From assembly GCA_031279575.1 (NCBI GenBank), contig JAITIG010000134.1, positions 1 through 21,662 of the forward strand: 21,662 nucleotides of DNA, read 5' to 3'. Positions within the stretch are counted from its first letter, which is position 1. Each line of letters begins with the position of its first letter. The stretch is from Bifidobacteriaceae bacterium (lineage in GTDB: Bacteria; Actinomycetota; Actinomycetes; Actinomycetales; WQXJ01). This document shows positions 6,072 to 14,200 of the stretch, one piece after another. Made by a program: the position numbers and the translations under genes. Below the pieces are notes generated by a model. The model was not told the origin of the DNA, ran no database searches, and saw nothing but the letters and a program-made list of their open reading frames with translations.

Positions 6072-7160
6072 ATGAAACTGAAAAACGGCCTGCGCGTCCT
6101 CAGGCGCGACGAGCAAGAGGCCCAAATCGGCTCCGATCCGGTTGTGGCGGTCACCCTCCGCCTAGAGCACCCGAGCGAATTCAACGTGCTCCAACTACTC
6201 GAACGGGACCAAACTCCAGGCAACCTGCGCAGCGAGCTGGAACGCCTCGGCGGCGACCGCGAACGGGTCGACCACCTGCTCCACAAACTGGCCGCGGCCG
6301 GGCTGCTGCAGATCTCATCGCGCAACCGCTCCGCCGAGCTCCAAGTCGACCCCCAGCGCCGGGACATCCTCGCCCCCGAAGCCGAGACCCGCTCGCTGGC
6401 CGGCGGCAACGGCTGGCGCCAAATGGCGCGGCGCGGCGACCAATGCGTCTCCGTCTACGGGCTCGGGCGCACCGGCGCCCACATCGCCTTGGGGCTGGCC
6501 GCCGCCGGCGTCGGCAAACTCCAACTCCACGACCCAGACCCGGTCACACCCCGCGACCGCGGCCAGTTGTTCGGCCCGCAGCACCTCGGCTTGGAGCGCG
6601 CGGCGGCGGTGGCGCAGATCATCGCCGGCCAATCCTTGAACTGCCAAATCTGCACCTCCGGCCGCTGGAGCAGGCCCCAAGCCGCCGTCCTGGTCGACTA
6701 CGAGGTGGCAGACCCCAACCGGTCGGCGTTTTTGTCCGCGCACGGCATCGCGCATCTGTCGGTGGTGGTGGGCGAGCTGTCCATCTCATGCGGCCCGTGG
6801 GTGCCGAACGCGGCCGGGCCCTGCCTGCGCTGCGTCCGCCTGTGGGCGGTCGAGAAAGACCCCTGCTGGCCGGGCTTGGCAACTCAGCGCTTCGCCCGCT
6901 CCGCTGTCGCCGCCCGCGGCGAGGACTCGTCGCTGGCCGCCACCGCCGGGGCGGTGGCCGTTGGCGAGGTGCTCCAAGGCCTCGGCGGGGTCCGCCCCTT
7001 CACAGCCGGCCGGGCGCTGGTGCTGCGCCAGCCCTCCTACGCCATCCATTGGCACGATGTCGACGTCCACCCCAAGTGCGGCGATCACTCGCCGCAGCCG
7101 CGGCGGTCAAGGAAGCTGAGCCCGCCCCCGCCCGCCATCGCGCTACCGCCCGCCCTATGA
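6072..7160 (+). CDS. ThiF/E1-like adenylyltransferase-fold protein with N-terminal winged helix (TOMM cyclodehydratase-like, orphan)
   Basis: 362 residues from ATG 6072, preceded by a clear GAAGGAG. Residues of about 30-80 (FNVLQLLERDQTPGNLRSEL, then LLHKLAAAGLL) look like a winged helix, the position of the RiPP-recognition element in TOMM proteins. The E1-like Rossmann motif is YGLGRTG at 129-135, followed by HDPDPVTPRDRGQLF where canonical ThiF/MoeB has D.D.V..SNL.RQ, so the adenylating residues are altered. Potential zinc ligands are C251 and C254 (CLRC) and C336 (HPKCGDH). It resembles M. tuberculosis Rv3196 as I recall it, which also lies by uvrD2. No YcaO partner or precursor peptide is visible, so a role in azoline formation is unsupported. 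Its last six bases overlap the uvrD2 stop. Confidence 0.8.
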   Translation: MKLKNGLRVLRRDEQEAQIGSDPVVAVTLRLEHPSEFNVLQLLERDQTPGNLRSELERLGGDRERVDHLLHKLAAAGLLQISSRNRSAELQVDPQRRDILAPEAETRSLAGGNGWRQMARRGDQCVSVYGLGRTGAHIALGLAAAGVGKLQLHDPDPVTPRDRGQLFGPQHLGLERAAAVAQIIAGQSLNCQICTSGRWSRPQAAVLVDYEVADPNRSAFLSAHGIAHLSVVVGELSISCGPWVPNAAGPCLRCVRLWAVEKDPCWPGLATQRFARSAVAARGEDSSLAATAGAVAVGEVLQGLGGVRPFTAGRALVLRQPSYAIHWHDVDVHPKCGDHSPQPRRSRKLSPPPPAIALPPAL

Positions 7161-9245
7161 GCCGCCCGCCCGGCCGGCGCCGCGACCGGACGGGGCGCGC
7201 CGCCTGCCCGCCGGGGCCGGGGCCGGGGCCGGGGCTTGGGCCGCAGGGCCGGCGGGCGGCGCGGCCGCGGCAATCAGCCGCAGCAGGCCCGCCCCGTAGC
7301 GCTCAATCTTGACCGGGCCGAGGCCGGGGACCGCCGCCAACTCCTTGGCCGCCCCCGGCCGGCGCGAGGCCAAGGCGCGCAAAGTCAAGTCCGTCATGAC
7401 CGCGAAAGTCGGCACCCCGGCCGCGCGGGCCTGCTCCAGGCGCCACAGCCGCAGCTCCTCGAACAAGGCGGTCTCCCCCGGCGTCAAGGCCTCGGCCTCG
7501 GGCACAGCCAGGCCGCGGGCCTGCTTGGCCGTCCGCTCGGCAGTGGGCCAGATGCCGTCCAAGAACCGCGACGGGCGGCGCGTCGCGGCCGCGCCTTGGA
7601 CCCGGGCCTTGGCGAAGGACAACTGCAGGTGGCGCTTCGCGCGGGTGATCCCGACATACAGCAGGCGCCGCTCCTCAGCCACCTCATCAGGGCTTTTGGC
7701 CAAAGATATGGGCAGCAGCCCATCAGCCACACCAGCCAGGAAAACCGCCTCCCACTCCAGCCCCTTGGCGGAGTGGAGGGACGCCAAAGTCACCCCGCGG
7801 GCCGCCGGAGTGTGGCCCGCCTCAGCCCGCTCGTCAATCGCGGCCACCAACTCCGGCAGCGTCGCCGCGCCGCCCGCCGCCAACTCGGCCGCCAACGCGG
7901 CCAAGGCCTCGAGCGACTCCCACTGCTCGCGCTGCGCGCCGCGCCCGGCGGGCGGCTGCTCGGTCCAACCCAAACCCGCCAGCACCGAGTGGACCAGGTC
8001 GAGGGCGTCTTGCGACGAGGCCACCCGGGCCTGCGAGCGCAGCATCACCACCGCCCGGCGCACCTCCGGGCGGGCAAAGAACCTTTCGCCGCCCCGCACC
8101 TGGTAGGGGATGCCGGCGTTGGCCAAGGCGTTCTCGAACGGCTCCGATTGGCTGTTGGTGCGGTAGAGGATCGCCATCTCCAGGGGGGCGACCCCGCCTT
8201 CGGCGAGCTCCCGGATGCGCTGGGCGGCGGCCGCGGCCTCGGCGGCATCGTCCGGGAAGGACCTGAAAACCACGGCGGGGCCTGGCGGCAGGCACGCCTT
8301 CAGCTCGACGCTGGCCTGGCGGCCGCGCCTGAGCAGCGAGTTCGCCAGCGACACAACTTGGGGCGTGGAGCGGTAGTCCCGCACCAGCTCCACCACCGCG
8401 GCCTCCGGGTAGCGGCGCTTGAAGCCGGTCAGGTAGCCGGAGGTGGCGCCGGCGAACGAGTAGATGGTTTGGGCTGGGTCGCCCACCACGCACAGGTCGC
8501 GCCTGTCCCCCAGCCACAGGTCCAGCAGGCGCTGCTGGAGCGGCGAGACGTCCTGGTACTCGTCCACCACGAAGTGGCGGTATTGCGCCCTGACGGTGCG
8601 CGCCACCGGGGCGCTCTCCTCCATCAAGCCGGCCATGATCAAGAGCACATCCTCGAAGTCCATCGCCTCGGAGTCGCTCAAAGCCTGCTCGTAGGCCCTG
8701 ATCAGACGGGCCACGCCGACCGGATCCAGGCCCGCCACCGGCGCCCGGCCGGCCGGCCCCGCCTGCTTCGAGTAGTCGTCGGCCGTCCACAGGTGGACCT
8801 TGGACCACTCGACCTCGGCGGACAGGTCGCGCACCGCCGCGCGGTCGACCTCGATTCCGAGCCGGGCCGCCGCCTGGGCCACCAGCCTGCCCTTGTGCTC
8901 CACCACCCGGGGCACTGGGCGCTTGAACTGGGCGGGCAGGAAGTAGCGCAGCTGGCGCAGCGCGGCCGCGTGGAAGGTGCGCGCCTGGACGCCCGTCGCG
9001 CCCAGGGCGCGCAGCCGCTGGCGCAACTCGCCGGCCGCCCTGGAGGTGAAGGTGAGGGCCAGAACAGAGGCGGGGGCGTAGGTTCCGGTGCGCACGCCGT
9101 AGGCGATCCGGTGCGTGATGGTGCGGGTCTTGCCGGTGCCCGCGCCCGCCAGCACGCACACCGGGCCAACCAAGTTTCCCAGCGCCTGGCGCTGCTCCGG
9201 GTCGAGCGCCTCCAGCAACCCTTCGGCGGATGGATATTCTGACAC
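7155..9245 (-). CDS. uvrD2: ATP-dependent DNA helicase UvrD2 (SF1A, with HRDC domain)
   Basis: 3'-5' DNA helicase of the UvrD/PcrA superfamily, in the actinobacterial UvrD2 branch. 696 residues from GTG 9245, with AGGA eight bases upstream. Visible motifs: Q18 in LDPEQRQAL; Walker A LAGAGTGKT (K39); motif Ia ALTFTSRAA; motif II VDEYQD (227-232); motif III GDPAQTIYSFAGA (from 255); motif V LHSAKGLEWEAVFLAG; motif VI RRLLYVGITRAK. The C-terminus has an HRDC-like segment (FEELRLWRLEQARAAGVPTF to VPGLGPVKIERYG) and then an Ala/Pro/Arg-rich tail. Mycobacterial UvrD2 has a four-cysteine motif linking the motor to HRDC; here that linker (about 560-605) has no cysteine. The stop is interlocked with that of the ThiF-like gene. 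The enzyme call is secure. Confidence 0.93.
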   Translation of the reverse strand: MSEYPSAEGLLEALDPEQRQALGNLVGPVCVLAGAGTGKTRTITHRIAYGVRTGTYAPASVLALTFTSRAAGELRQRLRALGATGVQARTFHAAALRQLRYFLPAQFKRPVPRVVEHKGRLVAQAAARLGIEVDRAAVRDLSAEVEWSKVHLWTADDYSKQAGPAGRAPVAGLDPVGVARLIRAYEQALSDSEAMDFEDVLLIMAGLMEESAPVARTVRAQYRHFVVDEYQDVSPLQQRLLDLWLGDRRDLCVVGDPAQTIYSFAGATSGYLTGFKRRYPEAAVVELVRDYRSTPQVVSLANSLLRRGRQASVELKACLPPGPAVVFRSFPDDAAEAAAAAQRIRELAEGGVAPLEMAILYRTNSQSEPFENALANAGIPYQVRGGERFFARPEVRRAVVMLRSQARVASSQDALDLVHSVLAGLGWTEQPPAGRGAQREQWESLEALAALAAELAAGGAATLPELVAAIDERAEAGHTPAARGVTLASLHSAKGLEWEAVFLAGVADGLLPISLAKSPDEVAEERRLLYVGITRAKRHLQLSFAKARVQGAAATRRPSRFLDGIWPTAERTAKQARGLAVPEAEALTPGETALFEELRLWRLEQARAAGVPTFAVMTDLTLRALASRRPGAAKELAAVPGLGPVKIERYGAGLLRLIAAAAPPAGPAAQAPAPAPAPAGRRRAPSGRGAGRAGGS

Positions 9246-9282
9246 GCTGTCAATCCTGGCAGGGCGGGGCGGCCCCTACCCG

Positions 9283-9288
9283 TAACGT
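9283..9288 (+). promoter_or_regulatory. -10-like hexamer TAACGT for the kinase-like gene
   Basis: TAACGT, GGAGAT, GTG (9295). The same hexamer with a seven-base gap precedes trhA. The GGAG between them is too close to the GTG to act as a normal ribosome-binding site, so leaderless translation is more likely. Confidence 0.45.
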
Positions 9289-9294
9289 GGAGAT

Positions 9295-11148
9295 GTGGGC
9301 CCATATCAAACTAATCCGTTGGCGTTGGCCGCTTTGGCCACGGCGGCAATTCCCGGCCTGGACGTGGTCTCGGCCCGCTTGGACCAAGTGGGCGCTGACT
9401 TCGCCTTCGCCGAGGTGGCTGATTCCACCGAGCGCGTCTGGATTGTGCGCGTCCCCCTGCACGCGGCCGCCGAGTCCGGGCAGGAGGCGGAGCTGGCGCT
9501 GCTGGCGGCGTTGGCGGGCGCCTCCTCCGGCGGCGCGCTGCCGTTCGAGGTGCCGCGCCCCCGGGGCACGGCCCGGCTGGACGGCGGCGGCCGCGGCATC
9601 GTCTACTCGCGGCTGCCCGGCGTGCCCGTTGTGATGGAGCTGATGCAGCCCGGGCCGGGCTTGGCGGAATCTCTCGGCCGGGCCATCGCGGCCTTTCACC
9701 AGCTGCCGCCCGCCGTGGTGGTCGAGGCCGGCCTGCCCGCCTACAGCCCGCCGGAGTACCGCGCCCGCCTGCGCGCCGAAGTCGACGATGCCGTCCGCAC
9801 CGGCCACGTCTCCCACCGGCTGGAGGACCGCTGGCGCGAGCAGTTGGACCGCGACGCCTGGTGGGTTTTCACGCCGGTGCCGATCCACGGCGACATGGCC
9901 GCCGAGCATCTGCTCCACCACTCCGACCGGGTCTCCGCCATGACGGACTTCGCCTCGGTGCAGGTGTCCGACCCAGCGGAGGATCTGGCTCAGATCCTCG
10001 CGCCGCTGCCGCCGGAGCTGGCCGGGTCTATCGTGGGCGCCTACCGGGCCCGGCGCAGCGACCTGGAGGACCCCCACCTGGAGGAGCGGGCCGCGTTTTT
10101 GGGCGAGGTGGCGATTATCCGCTGGCTGCAGCACGGTTTGGCCTTGGAGGACCAAGCCATCATCAAGGACGCGCGCGAGATGCTGGCGGACCTCGACCGC
10201 GCGGTGCAAGACGAGCTCGAGGCCCAAGAGCGGGAGGCGGCGGCCGAGGAGGCGATCCGCCTCAAGCTGGAGCAGGCCAAGCTGGCCGCGGAGAAGGAGG
10301 CCTGGGAGCGCCGCGAGGCGGCCACCAGGGCGTCGCGTTCGGCCGCCCGCGAACGCCAGCGCTCCACCGGCCCCAGCCCCAGGGTCAAAACCGGCCCGGA
10401 TGGCGACCTGGATTGGGAGATCGCCGCCCCGCCGGGCGCGGAGGGCGGCTTTGGCGGCTCTGCCCCCGTCCGCAAGCCGGTCTCGAAGGGCGGTGTCAGC
10501 GTCTGGGGGCAGGCCCAGCCCGGCTCTTCGCCCCCAGACGCCTTCGCCGCCCCCGAACCGCCGGACGCTACCGCGGCGCCGGGCGATGCCGCGGGGCCGG
10601 GAGATGCCGCAGGGCCGGGCGACGCCGGGTCCCAAGGCGATGCCATCCCGCCGGACGATGCCGCCCCGCCGGGCGATGCCGCGCCACCGGGCGAAGCCGG
10701 ATCCCAAGGCGATGCCCTGTCGCAGGGCGATGCCGCGGCGCCGGGTGGCGGCCCAGCGCCTGAAGCGGACGGCGCCGCCGGCCAGGCAGACGGGGCCGGC
10801 GGGGCGGACGGCGCCGCCCAGCAGGCAAGCGCGCAGGCGGACGGGCCTTCCGCTGCCAACGGCGCCGCGCCCGCCAGCGGCCCGCCGGGCGTGGCGCTCG
10901 GCGCGGGCTTTGGGCCGCCCGGCGAGCCCGAGGCGGGCGGCCGCCGCGCCCTGGCGGCCGGCCAGGCCGCGCCTAGCCCGGATGGCGACCTCGAAGAGGC
11001 GGCGCGGGATCAGCCCGCAGAACCAGACTCGCAGGAGATGACGCAGGCCTTCCTGCCTGATTTCCTGCAGGATGATGCCGAAGCCCCGGCCGACATCGCC
11101 GCCGCGGCGGGCCGCGACGAGACCGAGGCGCTCGAGCGGCCAAAATAA
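9295..11148 (+). CDS. Aminoglycoside/macrolide phosphotransferase-fold protein with coiled coil and repetitive C-terminal tail
   Basis: 617 residues from GTG 9295. The first 270 form an APH/MPH kinase-like fold: the catalytic loop is HGDMAAEH at 198-205 and the metal-binding region is DFASVQVSDPAEDLA from D218, with D226 and D230. In the Brenner motif HxDxxxxN the final Asn is His205 here, so metal coordination may differ; the catalytic Asp200 is kept. Residues of about 285-360 are a charged coiled coil (DELEAQEREAAAEEAIRLKL). The rest is low-complexity, with GDA repeats at about 426-485. Similar proteins sit near uvrD2 in other actinobacteria, usually annotated macrolide 2'-phosphotransferase; resistance is not implied and the substrate is unknown. 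The gene is divergent from uvrD2 and convergent with adnB. Confidence 0.75.
   Translation: MGPYQTNPLALAALATAAIPGLDVVSARLDQVGADFAFAEVADSTERVWIVRVPLHAAAESGQEAELALLAALAGASSGGALPFEVPRPRGTARLDGGGRGIVYSRLPGVPVVMELMQPGPGLAESLGRAIAAFHQLPPAVVVEAGLPAYSPPEYRARLRAEVDDAVRTGHVSHRLEDRWREQLDRDAWWVFTPVPIHGDMAAEHLLHHSDRVSAMTDFASVQVSDPAEDLAQILAPLPPELAGSIVGAYRARRSDLEDPHLEERAAFLGEVAIIRWLQHGLALEDQAIIKDAREMLADLDRAVQDELEAQEREAAAEEAIRLKLEQAKLAAEKEAWERREAATRASRSAARERQRSTGPSPRVKTGPDGDLDWEIAAPPGAEGGFGGSAPVRKPVSKGGVSVWGQAQPGSSPPDAFAAPEPPDATAAPGDAAGPGDAAGPGDAGSQGDAIPPDDAAPPGDAAPPGEAGSQGDALSQGDAAAPGGGPAPEADGAAGQADGAGGADGAAQQASAQADGPSAANGAAPASGPPGVALGAGFGPPGEPEAGGRRALAAGQAAPSPDGDLEEAARDQPAEPDSQEMTQAFLPDFLQDDAEAPADIAAAAGRDETEALERPK
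10573..10747 (+). repeat. In-frame hexapeptide (about 18-bp) repeats encoding PGDAA-type units
   Basis: About nine degenerate copies of a roughly 18-bp unit centred on GGCGATGCCG, encoding variations on APPGDA, AGPGDA and GSQGDA. Units stay in frame and the Gly-Asp-Ala core is best kept. They form part of the disordered tail of the kinase-like protein. Confidence 0.85.
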
Positions 11149-11257
11149 CCCGGCGCCCCCAGCCGTCTCGCCCCCGCCCAACCCCGGCCGCGCCGCGGTT
11201 TTGAGCTGATCGGCAACGCGCAAGGCCGGCCCGGCCGGCGCCCCAGGCCCCGGCCGG

Positions 11258-14200
11258 TCACCGGCCCGCGGCCAGCCGGCGCTCCAGGTCTGCCATGAAA
11301 TCGCCGTCATAGGTCACCTCCAAGGGTCGGTTCTCCGGCACATAGTGGACGTAGGCTTTGACTTCGCGCGGGTCCAGCCCCCGGCTGCGGGCCAAAGCGG
11401 CCTGATAGAACTGGGCTTGGGCGGCGTAGCTGGCGTCGGCGGCGTCCCCCTTGTGGCGCCGGGTCTTCCAGTCGACCACGATCAGCCTGCCCTCGGCGTC
11501 CTGGAAGACGGCGTCGATCCGGGCGGACACGGCGTGGCCCATGAAACCTGTTTCCACGGGCGCCTCCAACTCCACCACCGAGTAGCGCCCCAAAGACCAA
11601 ACCGAGTCGCGCCATTTGGCCATCAACTTCTCAACCCTGGACCTCAGAGCGTCATCTTGGGCCGGCGGCCCAAACGGGACCTCGTCCTCGTCCAGCAACC
11701 CCTGGCGGCCCCCCGCGCCGGACTGGTGGGCCAGTTCCAGCGCCACCTGCTCGTGGAACAAGGTCCCCACCGCCGCTGCCCCGGACGGCGCGGCGGGGAT
11801 TGGGCGGCGCAGCCGCAGGGCGAGGGCGGCCTCCGCCCCCGCCTGCGCCAAGGCCGCCAGCCCGGTGGCCGAGGTCTGCTCCCCCAGGCGCACCTGCGCC
11901 GCCGCGGCTGGGCGCAAGCCCTCGGCGATCAGCAGCCAGGCCTCCTCGGCCAGCGGGTCGTCAATGGTCGCGAGCAGCTCCAAAGCCTGGGCTGGGACCA
12001 GCTTGGGCGGGGCCGGCGCGCCGGCCGGCGCCGGTCCCAACAGCTTGGCGGCCGCCGCCTCAACCCTGGCGGCGGCCGCCAGCAGGATGGGCCCCCGCTC
12101 CCCCAGCGGGTCGAGCGGCGGCCAAACCGCGGCCGGCGCGGCATCGGGCGCCACCCCGGCAGCAGCAGGCGAGGCGCCGCTCCGAGGCGGCCCAGCCGCG
12201 GCCGGCGCGGCATCGGGCGCCACCCCGGCAGCAGCAGGCGAGGCGCCGCTCCGAGGCGGCCAAGGCGGAGGCGCCGCGCCACCGGCGGTCCGGCCGGCCG
12301 CCGGGGCGGCGGGCAGGCTCCCCGCCACTGCCGCAGCAGCGACGGCTGGAAGGGCGCCCCGGCCCGCCTCGGGTGCGGCTTGGCTGGGGCGGGCGGCGGG
12401 TGAATCGCCCTCGGCGGGGGGCTGGGACGGGTCCGGCGCCCAACCGGAAGGGTCGACCAGCGCCGGGGCGCCGGCGGCGGACTGCGCCAGCTCGCACAGG
12501 AAAACAGATGGCTGGCGGGCCTTCGCCCGGTCGGCGGCAAACCACGAGCCGGTCAGCAACAGATGGGTCTTTGCCCTGGTCATGGCCACATAAGCCAGCC
12601 GCCGCTGCTCCGCCAGGAAATGCTGCCCGGCCTCGGCCCGGAATTGGTCCAGGACTTGGGCCAACTCGACCACGTCCGTCGCCCCGGCCAGGTCCAACTG
12701 GGGCAGATCAGCCCGGTCCAAACGCAGATTCCAGGGCAGCCCGCCGCTGCCGGCCACCGTTTTGCTGGATGAGAGCCAGGCCGAGGCGAACCGCTCGCCC
12801 GCCTTGTCGCGCGGGACGCCGGGGAAGGCGCCCTCGGACAGGCCCGGCACCGCCACCACATCCCACTCCAGGCCCTTGGCGCCGTGGACGGTGAGGATCT
12901 GCACCGCCGAAGGGTCGGCCTCGACCTGCCCCAGGGGCAGGCGCCCGCCCCTCTCCTCCTCCAATTCGAGCCAGTCCAGGAAGGCGGCCAAACTGGCCTG
13001 GCTTCGACTTTGGCCCTGGCCAGGGCCTTGGCTGAGGCAATAGTTGCGCGCCTGGCCGACCAGTTGGTCGACATGGGCCCGGCCCTGCGCGCCGGCTTTC
13101 GCCATCAGGTCGATGTCGAGGCCCAGCGCCCGCTCGGCCGCCAGCACCAGCCCCGGCAGCGTCAAACTGGTCGAGGCTTGCCTGATCTGGCGCAGCACCC
13201 GCCCCAGCCGCGCCAAACGCTGGCGCCCGGCGCTCGTCAAGCCGTCGCTCCCGCCCCCTTGGGTGACCGCGGACGCGCCGGCGGGCGGGACGGCATCGGC
13301 GGCTGCGGCGGCGCCGCCAACCGCTGCTGCGCCGGCGGGCGGGACGGCATCGGCGGCCAACAAAGCGTCGAGGGCGTCTAGCGGGGGCAGGGAGGGGCCC
13401 TCCGATGCCGGCCGCCGACCCAGGCGGCTGAGGGCGTCCAAGTCGCGCAGGCCCAGGCCAAACCTGGGCGAGGCCGCCAGCCGCATGAAGGCGTCGCCGC
13501 GGTCGAGGTCCTGGCTGGCGCGCAGCGCGCACACCAAGTCGCGGACCTCCGGCACATCCAGCAGGCCCCCGGACTCCAGCACGCGGTGGGGAATGCCAGC
13601 CTGCGCCAAGGCGCCGGCGATGGCCGGGATCTGGGCGCGCAGGCGCACCAGCACACACGCGGTCCGCGCCTGAGCCCCGCCGCCGGGGCGCGCCCCCGGC
13701 GGGCCGGCCGCGCCGCCCCCCTCGGCCCACTCGCGCCGCAGGTAGGCGGCCACGTGGGCGGCCTCCTCGGCCTCGGTCTCCAGGTAGGCGACCTCGACCT
13801 GGCCGGGACCCGCCCCCGGGCGCGGCGCCAGCTCGGGCAGGTCCAAACCGCGCTCCTGGCCCAGCGCCCGGCCCAGGTCTTGGGCGGCTGCCGCCCGCAA
13901 CGGGCCGGCCACCCGCTCGGCCGCCGCCAAAATGGCCCGGTCGTTGCGCCGGGCCACGCTCAGCGGCAGGACCAGCGGCCGGCCGGGCGACCCATCGGGC
14001 CCCGCAGGGCCTGGGAATTCCGCCAAGAACTGGGCCAAAGCCCCCGCCGAGGCCCCCCGCCAGCCGTAGATCGCCTGGTTCGGGTCCCCCACCGCCATCA
14101 CCGGCGAGCGCCCAAACAGGGCCGCCAGGAACTTGATCTGAAGTGTGGAGGTGTCCTGGAACTCGTCCAGCAGCACCGCCTTGTAGGCGGCCCGCTCCGC

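Noticed and set aside
9295..10140. Antibiotic resistance call from the macrolide/aminoglycoside phosphotransferase fold
   Set aside because: The Brenner-motif Asn is replaced, the protein is far larger than resistance enzymes, and it sits in a housekeeping neighbourhood, so resistance is not supported.
11188..11202. Terminator for the kinase-like gene (CCGC-GCC-GCGG-TTTT)
   Set aside because: The stem has only four base pairs and the T-tract is four bases; too weak to list as a feature.
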